Positions 1 to 11,825 of a DNA stretch of 64,000 nucleotides are shown here, piece after piece. The stretch comes from Neodontobutis hainanensis (lineage: Eukaryota; Chordata; Actinopteri; Gobiiformes; Odontobutidae). A program made the translations under genes and the position numbers. Position 1 is the first letter of the stretch; the number at the start of each line of letters is the position of its first letter. The stretch lies in the NCBI GenBank assembly GCA_024349245.1, contig JALDNG010000004.1:2162001-2226000 (forward strand). Reading direction: 5' to 3'. Below the pieces are notes generated by a model. It made no database searches. It worked only from the letters and a program-made list of their open reading frames with translations, and was not told the DNA's origin.

Positions 1-352
1 TTGTCCCGTTAGGGGTCACGGGTGACTGGAGCCTATCCCAGCAGCTTTGGGCCTGAGGCGGGGTACACCCTGGACAATGGCCAGTTAGTCGCAGGGCTAA
101 CATTTAGAGACAAACATTGACAGACAACCATTCACTCTCACATTCATTCACTAGGGACACTTTAGAGTTGCCAATTAACCTGTACATGCATGTCTTTGGA
201 CGGTGGGAGGAAGCCGGAGTACCCGGAGAGAACCCACGGTAACACGCGGAGGACATGCAGACTCCTCACAGAAAGACCGAAGACGGCCGAGAATATTTGA
301 GTCGGCCGGGTTTTGAACTCACGACCTTCTTGCTGTAAGGCAGGAGTGCTAA
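1..352 (-). repeat. Teleost dispersed repeat, left-edge copy
   Basis: On the minus strand this reads as a block found over and over in fish genomes: a line ending in a hypervariable-looking head (ctaacc...), a core resembling 'gtactccggcttcctcccac', an 'aagacatgcatg' motif, 'ccaattaacctg', then 'gggtgtaccccgcc' and 'cccctaacgggac'. The copy is cut by the window edge. The same family reappears in the opposite orientation at 36972-37070, and a fragment of its core lies at 8812-8946. I recognise the block from general knowledge of fish repeats but cannot name the family safely (LINE-, SINE- or DNA-element-derived). No coding capacity. Confidence 0.75.
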
Positions 353-1209
353 CCACTATTATTATTTATTTTAAAATCAAAAAACAGTAAAATCATCAAG
401 TTAAAAAAGTACACTATGTCTGTTTTTTTAAAATGCATTTGCTTTATTGGTTATGATAAGGTTGCAAAGCTGTGAAGGCACATCTGTCTAATATATAGAT
501 TTTAGAGCTTTGTTTATTATTTCACGTTTAATAGTGGTAAAATCACAATGTCCAAGATTTTTACTAAAAATAACAGCAATACAATAACTCTTATTCTATA
601 TAACCTTAGAATAGTGAGGAGGAAAAGGCACGTGTGAACCAAATTCAATCTGTCTGTTTTTTTTCATTTTCACTTTGTTACACCAGTCACAGCTCAAAGA
701 AGAAAAGAAAATGAAGGCAAAACTAAATGGCAGGAAACTAGAGTTAGAATAAATACATTAAACCAGTCTTTCATAGATTTCACTCAGCGCAGAAGAAAAG
801 TAAGGATTGAAAACATTCATGTGGAAATCCTGCATGTGTGCCTTTATGTTGCGGGAATACAACAAACAAACAAAGTTCAACTGCAGTCAACTAACATATT
901 TCAACCTGAAGACACTCAAAGAACCGAGCACACAAATGAATGATGTGCTGTTTGAATAACTGTCTCTGATAGAAAACTCACTTAGACCCCGTCAGGGAGA
1001 GATGTTGTGTGATTTGCTGAAGGAGGAGAGAAGAGTAGAACCTAGACACTGATGGTGAGAGCACTTTAAGACAGCTGAACACTGTTTTGAGGTTTGCGGT
1101 GGAAGGTTGTGAAAATGTAAAAATGCTAAACATATTCAGAAAACACTGGTGATGGCTCTTGTACTAAGAACCTCAGCCCAGCAGTATAGTTTGTAGTGCA
1201 GGTTGTAAC
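353..1209. other. Unique AT-rich DNA, nothing recognised
   Basis: Mostly A/T-rich sequence with short homopolymer runs. No open frame of note, no hairpin and no repeat that I can identify. Confidence 0.5.
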
Positions 1210-1600
1210 GAGGTGACTCAGTCAGGACCCTCAGGTGATACGAGCCCCTGGCTGTGTCTCCAGAACAACAGTTATTGCTCTGGGCCTCCCTCGACTCTTC
1301 ATCCTGCCTCTTGTCATTGTGGTGCTCCACTGAACATCACCCCAGGGGACACTTTTATGTACAGTCCTCAGTCTAATTGCCTGCACCACTGTCCCGCCAA
1401 TAGCCACATAGGATGGTCATGTCCTGGTTTGGCAGGTTCTTTCTCCATTAGGGCAACTTGGGAAGCATTAGCGCCTCCAGCAGTAGCCCTCACACACACG
1501 GCTACTGCCCTGTGTTTCTCCATCAATAAATAGCCAAGAAAGATTATTTCCCAGTTTGCTCTAGTGTCACCACCTGGCATTATCTTGTACAAAAGGGAAT
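1210..1600. promoter_or_regulatory. GC-richer non-repetitive island (candidate conserved non-coding element)
   Basis: About 390 bp of higher-complexity, GC-richer sequence between AT-rich flanks. Overlapping open frames exist on both strands (1213-1533 plus, 1368-1592 minus), which is what elevated GC gives by chance, and neither has recognisable domains. Such islands in fish gene deserts are often ancient enhancers, but that is inference only. It leads directly into the CRE/TATA pair at 1600-1638. Confidence 0.25.
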
Positions 1601-1638
1601 GACGTCACCAAGTTTAAAGCATGGCTCACTTATATATA
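1600..1638 (+). promoter_or_regulatory. Perfect CRE followed by TATA-like run
   Basis: A full palindromic cAMP-response element, TGACGTCA, sits at 1600-1607, and a TATATATA run at 1630-1637 follows 22 bp later. CREB/ATF binding upstream of a TATA box is a known promoter arrangement; on the plus strand it would place a start near 1660. The next open frame (1599-1790) is not recognisable, so any transcript would be unidentified. It could also be coincidence, as TATA runs are common in AT-rich DNA. Confidence 0.25.
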
Positions 1639-1640
1639 GA

Positions 1641-2985
1641 AACATACTGTCGACTCAAATTAGTGCTACTAGGTCTTTTAAGGAACTTGGGGTAACTTGG
1701 GGTAGCATAGCTGATGTTTTTAGTGTTTATAGTTTTTGTTGCAATAATAGTGTTGTACAGTTAATGAACAGTGGTCTATCTGGTCCATAAAAAGTGAATA
1801 CAAGTCCAAAACCGGTTTTGATTATTACTAAAATACAAATGTTTAAAGCTTCAAATCACAAATGACTTCTGTAGTTGCATCGCTTTACACATTCTTTTTG
1901 CTACTCTGTGTACTCCCATCTGATGTGCTATAAATAAGAGCTACACACCTCAAAAAGACGGACCACCAGTGTTCATTTTTTCCCCAGAGATTTCTATTTT
2001 GCTCGTCTTTGTAGAATTGTCTCACCGCCTCAAGGTCAGACTTTTATTTAGTTTTTGTCAGCCGCAGTTTTTACAGTAACTTCACGCCAAATGAGGCGGC
2101 CCCATGCTGCCTGACACTGTGAACTCCACCTGCCTGTCTCCACCTGTGGATGACTGATGTGTTGTTTTATAGACTTCTTAGGCTGTCTCTCACACGTACA
2201 CCCACGAATGTCACTGCCTATGCTCCGCGAGTTAGATCACTGCCTCCCTCTTGTTCCCTTTTTATCTCCTTCCCTTCGTTCTGCCGATAGTTCCACGCAC
2301 CAAGAGGCAACAGCCACATGCATGTGCTCTCATATCATTTGCATTACAATTTAGATAAGAACTTCAAAACCTATACACCTGGTTTCTGTGCTAATGCCAG
2401 TTTGGAGATTACACTTAGTGGGAGCAGAGAAAAGTTGTTGTGACTCTTTTTTGCACCAATCATAATGAAGCTCTGTGATGGCATGTGGCGGTGTTATCAA
2501 AGATCGCACTGTTCACTTTTTCTCATGGGAAAGAGGAGGCGCGGTAAGAAACGTGGTGTCAATCACCGGGGCACTACGTCTTTGAGGATAATCTTTAAGA
2601 ACTCCCACCTGACAATCATCCCACTACATTGGTTCAATCTACCCCATCCTTTAGACTTTAATCCATATGGGACTAAGTCTACACAATAAATAGGTTTTCT
2701 GTTGTCATGTGGATCTTTCAAACTTTCAAATTGCTGACTGTGATATCAAGTGACCCTGCAAATGTATAGTATTCATCCAAAACTGTCATAAAAGCTACTG
2801 GCATTCTCAAGTTTTCTTTTACAAAATGTGGACTGAGGTAGGTCAACACAAAAGTCAGTAACCTATTTATTCAAAGCACAAGGATTAAAATTATACAAAA
2901 ACAAAAAATACTTGTACCTTATGTTACTTATTCATAATTTATGGAAAGGCAAAGAGGAATATTATGTTTACTACACATTACAGAT
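1641..2985. other. Unique sequence without recognisable gene
   Basis: Mixed-composition DNA. Short open frames at 2157-2354 and 2465-2689 (plus) have no family resemblance. No tandem repeat or RNA gene seen. Confidence 0.45.
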
Positions 2986-3765
2986 CAGAGGCCTGTTGCT
3001 AGAAAACGATTTAGGTTTAGATCCAGCTTAGTTCAGGTTTAGTTTAAGTTTTCTATCTCCAGAAAGTATTTGGTTTTAAGTGGGTTCCATCGCTGTAGCT
3101 AACTTGCTCTGGAGCAGGTTTAGTTTTGGTTCAGAGTCCACAAAACTAAAGTGGACCAATCAGATCACAGTCACACTGCATCAACTTCAAAACTTTTATT
3201 CTTGGCCTTTTTTATTTTGGTTCACATAATATAGGTTACTTTACCTCTGCACATGACAAAGTAGAAGACATCAGTTACACTTTGAAAGTTTTTTCTGTAT
3301 TTAAAATGTAGTTGCTGCCGCAGTATTTTAGAATTTGGGTCTCATTTTATTACAAAATGTGTAAATTATTTGTGATTTTTTTGTGAATTATTATTAATTT
3401 TCATATTTCTAGGTATTTATTTATTCAGTTTTACACATTTTAATGTCAAAACACTTTTCAAGTAGTGTAAAACATCAAAAAATATGTCATTAGGCCATGA
3501 ATTTTTAAGTTTAATATTAATATTACTGTCTTAAAACTTATAACAACTTCTTTCTCTTTCTCCTGTTTTAGGTTGTGACCAGTCAAAGCAGAAAAATCCT
3601 CCTTTTCCCTCCAGATTCACAGACACGCCCAGTGATCATTGGTTAAGGGTCTAACCCTGAGTTCATGAAACAGATGAACCAAAGGTAACCTCATTTGGAA
3701 TTGTTTAGTTTTATCACCTCTGCAACTCTGAGTTTGTTCAACCTGCTTCCAGCAACAGCCCTCTG
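2986..3765. mobile_element. Non-autonomous DNA transposon (PIF/Harbinger-like), 780 bp
   Basis: The left end begins CAGAGGCCTGTTGCTAGAAA and the right end, read on the opposite strand, begins CAGAGGGCTGTTGCTGGAAG, a 20-bp terminal inverted repeat with 3 mismatches. Just inside the right end is an 'aaactcagagttg' motif (minus strand) that I associate with fish PIF/Harbinger-type non-autonomous elements. The interior is AT-rich with no open frame, so it depends on transposase supplied elsewhere. No clean target-site duplication could be fixed by eye, so the superfamily is tentative; the inverted-repeat structure itself is directly visible. Confidence 0.6.
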
Positions 3766-6700
3766 ATGATCTGCCTGACTAGACATCCACTTTGTGAATG
3801 TAAGCCATCTACAGGTTGCCATATCCTATAAATACAGAAACTTTGAATATAAAGATATTTCACACAAGTCATTTTCAACAAAATCTTACAAAAGTATCAA
3901 AAACTTTTAAAACTTTTGCATCATGTGTAACCCACCATAAACAAAGATGATTCATAACAAGATATTCACCCACTCGCCACAAGTACAACCCATTCACCGA
4001 TAACAAAAATTAACACATTACACACACATTAGAGCCTCAGTCTTGTTTTCAGTTCATTTTCACAAGCGCAGGATTTTAGATATTTTGTAATTTGGTTTCT
4101 AAAGTCAGTGGCGACAGTGGAATGGCCCTCATACTGGGAGTGACCTTGAGTAGGTTACACAGATCATCCTCAACACTGACAACATAATGACATTCTTAGC
4201 TTACAATGGCACCTGTCAGTGGGTTGGATATATTTGGAGCACATTAACCTGTCATTGCAGTCATTACTTTGACAGCAGAAAAAAAGAAACATTGACTGAC
4301 ATTGATAAGGATCAGGCAGAAATAACTAGAAGACTGGAGAAACTGCAGTAACAAAGGTCAGGGTCTTGAAAGTTTATATTTTATAGTTTATTTGGACGCA
4401 GTATAGGTAAAAACTGTAATAGTCACATGGGAGGAGTTCTGAAATACTGACGGCAGTAGTAGTACAGTGTAAAGCAGCTACAGTAAATGCTTCCCATAAA
4501 TGTACACACAGATCGTACATTTAAAGACGAAAATGATTTAGGTTTTATCCTCCCTGCAGTTTTTCCTGCTGAGTGTCACAGCAGTATAACTTCTCCCAGG
4601 AGAAATAAGAGAAGAATCTTAAAAAGGAGAAAAACTGCTTGTATCCCATTTTTGTGTGCAGTGGCTGTTTCTGTCTGAGCCAAAGCTCAATGAAAGTATG
4701 CAAGCATGAAATTTTCCTAATGCAAGTTATCTGTTCTCAACCTTGACTGTTCACAAAGAGCTACAAGGTAAGAGCTTTGCAATAAAAAGTGTGCTAAGTC
4801 TTTAGTTTTATGCTTTAATATCAGCTGATGACATATAAAACTGGGACTGGGATTCAGGCAAGTTCAAAACCAATGCAGCCATATGGTTTTCTGGTTCACA
4901 TCAACTGGTGCTCATATGTTAGTGGCCTATTTCAGGGTTCACAGCAAGAAATGATATCCTACTGCTTTGACAGCTGTTTACAGCACAGACACGTCTTTTA
5001 TTTTGTCTAAAGTTTCCTAGAGCTATTCATCTCACGGACACTTCCTTTTCCATTTCCACATTCCCGAAAGGTTCACTTGGGTCTTTGCTGGACATTAGGC
5101 ACCGAAGTGTTTGGGTGGTTTTAGGAGGGGACGGCTCAAGTTGCTATGAAACTCCAAACCAGTGCAGATCCTGAATGGAATTAGGAGTTTTAAGTGTATC
5201 AATAAGTGACAGTACAATTGAAACTGAAAAGATTTTGATGTTAATTCATATCAGTTTGTCATATTTATGGTTAAAAAGCGCTAAATGCATGGACAGATTA
5301 AAAAACTATCACCGACTTACTGAATTGTATCAAAAAGATGTTTAAAATGGACAGACAAGAAATGAATACCTGACAGTGCAGTTACTTTCTGTACATTTGT
5401 AGTACAGGTTTATGGAAATATAATATATTCTCAGAAGAGTGATTCCAAAAGAACATTTCTGATTAGCCTTTAACTCAATAAAAGCTTCAATTGTGTTACA
5501 TTACATCCTGAGTACACATCCCTCCAGACTGTATTTCATTTTACAACTAAAAGAAGTGAAAGAACATTTTGGACTTCTACGTTTCAAGACAAGACAACTG
5601 CTAGATCTGTTTTTATTTTACCAGTATTTTGCAGTTTAGTTTTATCTTTATCTCTACGTGGAAAAAAGTGTATGTTTACATTTCTACCAGATTTAAAAGC
5701 CTAACGTAAAAACAGGAGCCTATTTTTGCCACAGTGATGTCCTGTGGTTGTAGATGCTGTAAAGGATTTCCTCATCAGTGTCTTTTTTTTGTATTTTTAA
5801 TGTGACTGGTTTAAAACCACGGGCTCCATTTCCTCCACCGAGCGCTGTGTGGTTGGGCAGAGACAGTCGTCCTAATGGGAAACACAGACGGGGCTTTAAA
5901 TATCCACTCTGCAGGAGCGCTCCCCGTTAGGAGAGTGTGCTGCCAAAGGGGGAGGAGCATCGAGGGGGGGTAGTATGTTCAAGGCTACAGCGAGGGTAAT
6001 GAGAACCATGTTGCCAGGGGTTAAAAGTACTTAATGACTCATTCTGTAACAATGCTCCTTTCCCAAAACGTAAAGATGTGATGATATACCCAGCTGCTCA
6101 AGTGCTTCTTAGTTGTGAACATTGAAAAAAAAGGTTATGTTAGTGTGCGCATCACTTTTAAGGTCACTCATTTTACAACTTGGTCTTGAACATTGTCCTG
6201 GGATTTTAAACTGATTTATGGGTCCATATTATTCTTGTGATTGGAAAAAAAATGTCCAGTTTTTTTACGAGATAGGTTTTCACTGTGTCACACACTAGTC
6301 TTTCTTAACGTTTGGCTCTTTATAAGACCAAAAAAAAAGAAAAAGTGTTTTTTCCATTCTTTTCTTGCTTTCACCTGAGTAAGGATTCTCTTACCTCTAA
6401 TCAACAGACTGCAGACCCAGTTTTTAGTAACCGTACCCCTTGAACCAAAAGCTACACACATTACCCATTTAGACAATGAAAAGTGACCAATGCTGACCAG
6501 AACTCACCGTGTGGCTCCAAATAAGTCCTACGGCAGATGTGATGTCATTGTAGATTTTGTTTTAATTTAAGTTTTAGTTCATTGGTGAAAAAAAAATCAA
6601 CAGAAGCCTCAGCACAACACTTGTCATCAGATTTTCAACCTTGCTTTTGTTTTATTGCCTGAAATTTGATGTTGATCATTTGCATTGGGAGCACGTCCCA

Positions 6701-8385
6701 GAAATCTATTTCCAAAAATAGAGTTCCATGTCAGGGTTCTTCTTCCAGCATGACATGATTTGCTCAAATTTGCTCGAGATATGCCACCAAAATCCAGACT
6801 TCGAAATAGCAATTACAGATCAGTGACAAACTGCCAAAGTCTCAAGGGTGAGTTGTTTTTAGTTCTGTGCCGAATTGATATCACCGCTGATGTTTTGTCT
6901 TTGATGTGTCACTCTAAACATTCGCCAGCTGCTGGTCATACCTGATTGAGTGAGGCTGCACTGTGTAGGCTTAAACATAAGTGCATTTTGTCATGTACCT
7001 TTTACTGATGTTAAGTTTTCTAAGACTTAAATGGTGTTGACAGGCGTGCATATCTCATTTGTTATGGAAAGATTCATTAGCTTCAGGAGCCAAAGCACCA
7101 ACTAATTTAATTCTCAAGGTATAATTTTTGGGCCCATCTTGCTCAGTACTGACAAATCTGTAGCATTTTATGTTGACACAAATTAAGTTTGCAATTTCTT
7201 GTGTTAATAAATGGCAACATAAAGCCTGGAGTATTAAGTAAAGTAAGTATTGGATGCCACAGGGCTTTACACCTAGGTTTTAGATCAAGGAAGAGCTCTT
7301 TTTCAATACATCTGGGAACAAATAGTCTTGAATTGAATGTCAAGGCAGAACCACATCTGTTTTAGATTCAGGAAAAATAATACGGCATGATTTAATATTG
7401 GTCTACAAAAATACAGTAAAACCAACTACTGATTAATACGTAACAGCCAATTGAGGACTTCAGGTTCCATGGCAAATCCAGTGTGTGGCATGTGCCGCTA
7501 AAGGGCAATTTAAGCATCAGAAGAAGACAAATGAGCCATTGACCAAACTCCCTTATGTTTCTATATTATGCCTTTGAATGAGAATGGGTCTGAGGAAGCC
7601 GCAGACTTCTTTAGTAAGCTTTATCTCCAGTATCATATTCGGGTTAAGAAAGAGCAACTTGGACGGTGAAGATGGATGGTGTGGGTTTTAGCGCCATGTG
7701 AGTCCTGTGCTGTGCCAGATTCTGGCTGGCAGCCTCATCATGGGCCTGGGAAGGGAACAATGTGCAGCAAGACTTTAGTGATTTATACAGAACAGCTGTC
7801 TGGGGGGGTCCAGTCATAGCAAGTAGCAGCCGCCGACTTAGAGCAAACAAAGAGCTATTTATTTTGGGCATTATATGGAGATGGATGTGCTCTCAAATAG
7901 TGCAGTGGGAGGGAGGGACTTCACAGAGCAGGCAGAGTGCAGGACGTGGGATCCCAGTCCAGGCACCAGCCTTTATTAGTGGCGTCCCAATAATATAACC
8001 AGCTCTCTGAGGACAGCCATAGAATTTCCTGTTCTTTCCAAATCTCGGCCAGAAATGAGGCCATCTCTACCTCTGGTGAGAAGAAACCCCCGCTGCAGGC
8101 TGGAGACAGAGCGGGGAGAAAAACACAGACGGAGCCAAACCTGCAGAACGTTTTATACCACCCTACCTCCTGAGTTTCATTTTCCATGCCCCGTCACTTT
8201 TCTGTCCAAGTATTTAATGACTCAACTCTCTTCATCTTCTCACTGAGTTCATTTTCTGTCATTATGTGGCTGCACACAGACATTTCCTAAATACACAGTT
8301 TATTTAGGAATTTTTACATTGGCCACTTTATGTCACTCTTTAGACGTTCTGACACGTGAAGGGGTGATTAAGTGTTTGGACTAGT
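3766..8385. other. Gene-free stretch with two GC-richer islands
   Basis: Mainly AT-rich unique DNA. Two GC-richer patches stand out: 5820-6000 (contains GC- and purine-rich runs around 'aaagggggaggagcatcg') and 7640-8210 (overlapping short open frames on both strands, no recognisable product). A small repeat fragment near 4135-4275 is listed separately. No tRNA, rRNA or gene model can be supported. Confidence 0.45.
4135..4275 (+). repeat. Fragment of a teleost dispersed repeat
   Basis: The phrase 'aatggcacctgtcagtgggt' followed by 'ggatatattt' matches a sequence I know as recurring in many teleost genomes. Only about 140 bp is recognisable and the family name is uncertain. Confidence 0.4.
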
Positions 8386-8640
8386 CTGCTGTTTCTCAAT
8401 GTGATGAAAGTTCTGGTGCAAGCCCAGATGCTTATGTGCAAAGACTAACATTTTGGCTTTGCTAAGTACCTGCCCTTCATTCATACCCTGCAATGTGTTT
8501 TTTGGAGCATTTGAGATGGATTTGAAGTGGATTGTGGTGAATGGTGCTTTTTACCCAAAGTATTATATTGTGCCTTAAAAAAATACCACTCCTCACTTGC
8601 AAGGTGGCCTGCGTGACTGTACATATATTTCCTTGATTTT
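8386..8640 (+). repeat. Unnamed repeat, copy A of a local direct pair
   Basis: Shares an ordered series of motifs with 9488-9740 in the same orientation: 'gctgtttctcaa', 'tgatg.aagtt', 'ctgcccttcatt.atgc/ac', 'gagatggattt', 'accttaaaaaaa' and 'aaggtgg/atggtgg'. The two copies are about 1.1 kb apart and clearly diverged with indels. I do not recognise the family. It has no open frame. It may be a dispersed transposon remnant or an old local duplication. Confidence 0.55.
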
Positions 8641-8811
8641 AAGGTAGAAAGAAATTAATTTGAATTATTTTGTCCCTTAAATAAAGTGTCAACTGTGTGA
8701 TCATACTTTATCAGTATTTGTCTTGGAAACATGTATTAATGGCTTTATGGTGAATTTATTACCTGAAATATTAAGACAGCTTATAAAGGTGTTTCCTCAC
8801 TTTTTAAGTTT

Positions 8812-8946
8812 CTTTTTATTATCCCTGTGGGGAAGTTTACACGGGCCTCCTCTCCTGATCCTGTGTGAGTAATTGGTAATGTTACTAACTGGAGACGACA
8901 GCGCATCTTTTTTTAATGGGGGAAACCAGAGCACCCAGAGAAAACC
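8812..8946 (-). repeat. Fragment related to the left-edge repeat core
   Basis: Contains 'gggggaaaccagagcaccca' followed by 'gagaaaacccac', matching the conserved core of the repeat at 1-352 ('ggagtacccggagagaaccc') with substitutions. The flanking part beginning 'ttattatccctgtgggga' is also typical of fish repeats. Strongly degraded, no coding potential. Confidence 0.5.
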
Positions 8947-9487
8947 CACCCACAACAGTCAGAGATTTTTTTAACTTTGTGCTTTTCTCACTTTTTGCAT
9001 CTTCTTATCTCGTAACTGTTACCGCGTTATAGCTCCATACTGACATTTACAAGGCTTTATAACCTTTTCTTTACAAAAGCATAGCCAGACGTGAATGGTC
9101 AATACTGTTACATTGTGGGGATTGTCCCATATTGAAGGAAAGACAGTAGAGTCTCTTGCCCTGCTTGTACTTCGACTCTCAGCGTTAAAAACAGATCAAA
9201 ATTCCCTAACATGTCTGACTTTCAATGGCAGCTTTGATAGCTAGGATTTATTTAGCAAACCTTCAGAAAAGTGTGCAGCTAGAGAAATTAAATGAAATGT
9301 TTGTCACAAAATAAATATTGACAAGAGATGTGTGTGAACAGGAGTATTAACTGCATTTTAACTGTCCTTCTGTTTGTCATTGTGAGTTGGATTTAAACTG
9401 GGCCGACTGAAAAAAAACTACTGTACTGATTACTGGGCAAGCTTTAAAAAAAAATAGAGAGATAGTCACTGGTCATTTAAAGTGGCC

Positions 9488-9740
9488 TGCTGTTTCTCAA
9501 AGTTGATGGAAGTTTTTGTGCTGGCCCAAAGTCAATGTACATCAAAGAATAATGTAAAGGCGTTAATTCTCTGCCCTTCATTTATGCCTTTAAGATGGAT
9601 TTGGGGTTGCTTTAAAACATTAGAAAAACTGCAGAAGCATGAATGTGCTGTTTTTTTTCTTACATAAAGAATTACAAAGTACCTTAAAAAAAGACATTGC
9701 CAAACTTTCATGGTGGTCTCTCAAGCCAGACATATTTTTC
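9488..9740 (+). repeat. Unnamed repeat, copy B of a local direct pair
   Basis: Second copy of the sequence at 8386-8640, same orientation, matching over most of its length with several small indels. An open frame of 61 codons (9482-9667) runs through it but is not preserved in copy A, so it is not a gene. Confidence 0.55.
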
Positions 9741-11639
9741 TCAGTCAGCTGTTTTTTGGAGTAAAAACTTAAGGTGTTGATGTGTGCTCCAACTTACCCC
9801 CTCATCATGGCAGCAGGGGCGTACATGCTCTGTTTAGTTAAAAAGTTTGAGAATATTATCAACTAATATATTACTCTAATTAAAAGGTACTTCAGCTTCC
9901 TTTAATATGGTATTCGTCCTACTTTAAATGATCATAAATAGAAGAAATGTGCAAATTTCTAAATGTGGAGTTTGGCTTTTTGATTTGCTCATTTTGCTGC
10001 AAACATCTGCAATAGCTTCCACCAAGACAAGTGGAAAGATTGGAATCTGGAGCAGCCGAAGCGTTTGATAAATGACCCTCATCAAGTAGAGGAAGTTAGA
10101 AACTGAGGCTGTCTCTTTGAGGTAAGATGGGGATAAAAAAAATCACCAAGTCATTGTTTTGAGGAAGTAGTATAATATCTCTTTCACTGGAGAGATTTGT
10201 TTGCTTGTATTTGAGTATCCTGTATTAGCCCCCTGTTTGTCGGCGCTGGACTTTCATGAACGGATGAGTGTCGTGTTTGTTTGGAGCTCGGCCCAGAGGC
10301 TCTGCAGACTCACAATCACAGGAAACTCATTCATCCATCTCCCTGATGAAACCTAACACTCAGAGGCCACTGGCGTAATCCTTCAGCACTCACTCATCCA
10401 GCCAATTACCTCTATATCTAGATTAGCTCATGTATAAAACGAAGGACGTCTCAACTGGACTTTGACAACAGTGTTTCCTCTCATTATCTGTTTGCAAAAT
10501 GATCTTAACCATGTGATACTTTTCCACTTTTAGGCTCAAAGCTTCCAAACTCTAGTTAAACCACTAAACTGTGACTGTGTAGCTTTCTTCATCGACTACC
10601 TGCATACCTCCCACAATAACACCTCAAACATGCCCATTGGTTAGTTTGGAGACACCCACTGGGTAAGCGTTTGTCCGCATTTTCCGGAGTACTAGCCAGG
10701 CTGAGTAAGTGTTACAGGCTGCCGACTGTTCACTGTAGACCGCACTGGTTTGATGAGTTTTTAACTACTATTTGCTCTCATAACACAAAACCATATCATT
10801 TTAGTGAGCCTGACCTAAATAACACCACTGCCAGGTTTGGATTTCAATTTCCAAAATGAACAAGTTGAAACTAACAAAGTGTTTAAACAGTAGGATATCA
10901 AAACCGCAACCGCTGTGTTCAAGATGGTGCAATACACTGCAATTATTGTCTTGTCTACAAAATATTTAATTTTCTTTGAACCAATGGCTCAAACAGACAT
11001 TTTACTTTCTGTGAACTACACTGCACTGAAGGAATGGTATGTTGTCGAGTGCATTCTTATTGTCAAGACTTGTGTTGTTTAGTCACAAACCAAACATATG
11101 GTATGTCATTATTTAAAGTGACAGTGTAACTTTTCAGGATTTGCTCTCAGTAAAAAAACTATACTTCAAACTCACACGGAACTGTGTTAACAAATTACAC
11201 AAAATCTTGTTAATTCTTTGACATCAAAATAACACCTTTCAACAACTGAACTGAACCAAAAACTCCCCTACAGTCAACTGTATGCTCTTGTTTTCTGTAG
11301 TTCTGCTTTTTGTTACTAAAAGGCCACTGTCCAAACTTACCACCACTTACGAAGTCTGATCAAACACAACAGAGGTGGGTTAAAGTAAACTTGATGTGTC
11401 TCCAGAGCATGCTAAAGGGCTCACTCAGTGACCAAACATTAGTATATAGCACCTTCGGAATAGGTCACTGCCTGTTTCATGTTGTAAGCACAGAATCAAA
11501 TGTAGGTGTTTCATTAATCAAATGCAGGAGGGATGTTGAGAAGCTGTTTTATCCCAGACATAATGCAGACATGTTACACCTCCCTTCCGTAAATAGAATA
11601 GCAAAAATACAAGTACATCAGTGTGGACATATCTTGTAA
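9741..11639. other. Gene-free stretch, one GC-richer island
   Basis: AT-rich unique DNA apart from 10230-10440, which is listed separately. The open frame 11310-11639 (109 codons, plus) has no recognisable domain, begins in ordinary AT-rich sequence and has no splice or promoter context, so it is taken as chance. Confidence 0.4.
10230..10445. promoter_or_regulatory. Candidate conserved non-coding element
   Basis: A compact GC-richer, non-repetitive island ending in a run of homeodomain-type cores (CCAATTACC, CTAGATTAGC). No coding frame. The enhancer reading is inference from composition and TAAT-type motifs only. Confidence 0.25.
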
Positions 11640-11825
11640 GTGGAAAAAAAGGTTTGAAGTTAAAGCATCTGGACTCAGTTTTCAAGGTGAAGATGTTTCG
11701 TCTCTAATTTGAGACTTTATCAATTGTCAAAAGTCTCTTGGAATTAGAGACAAAACATCTTCACCTTGAAAACTTTTTTTTCAAGCTGTCCTGGATGACT
11801 GAGAACCTTCACAGACATTTCCTGT
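11640..11825. repeat. Dispersed repeat with long stem-loop
   Basis: Arms at 11678-11718 and 11729-11773 are inverted copies: the first 21 bases pair perfectly, then one mismatch, then another 10-11 paired bases, with a loop of about 10 nt (around 'atcaattgtc'). The flanking text 'caagctgtcctggatgactg' and 'gagaaccttcacagaca' is a phrase I recognise from fish repeats, and weaker echoes occur near 34440 and 63540. It is best read as a fold-back repeat rather than a microRNA gene, since the phrase recurs. Family not named. Confidence 0.6.

Noticed and set aside
11678..11773. microRNA precursor
   Set aside because: The hairpin is too long and too perfect for a typical microRNA, and its flanking phrase belongs to a dispersed repeat.
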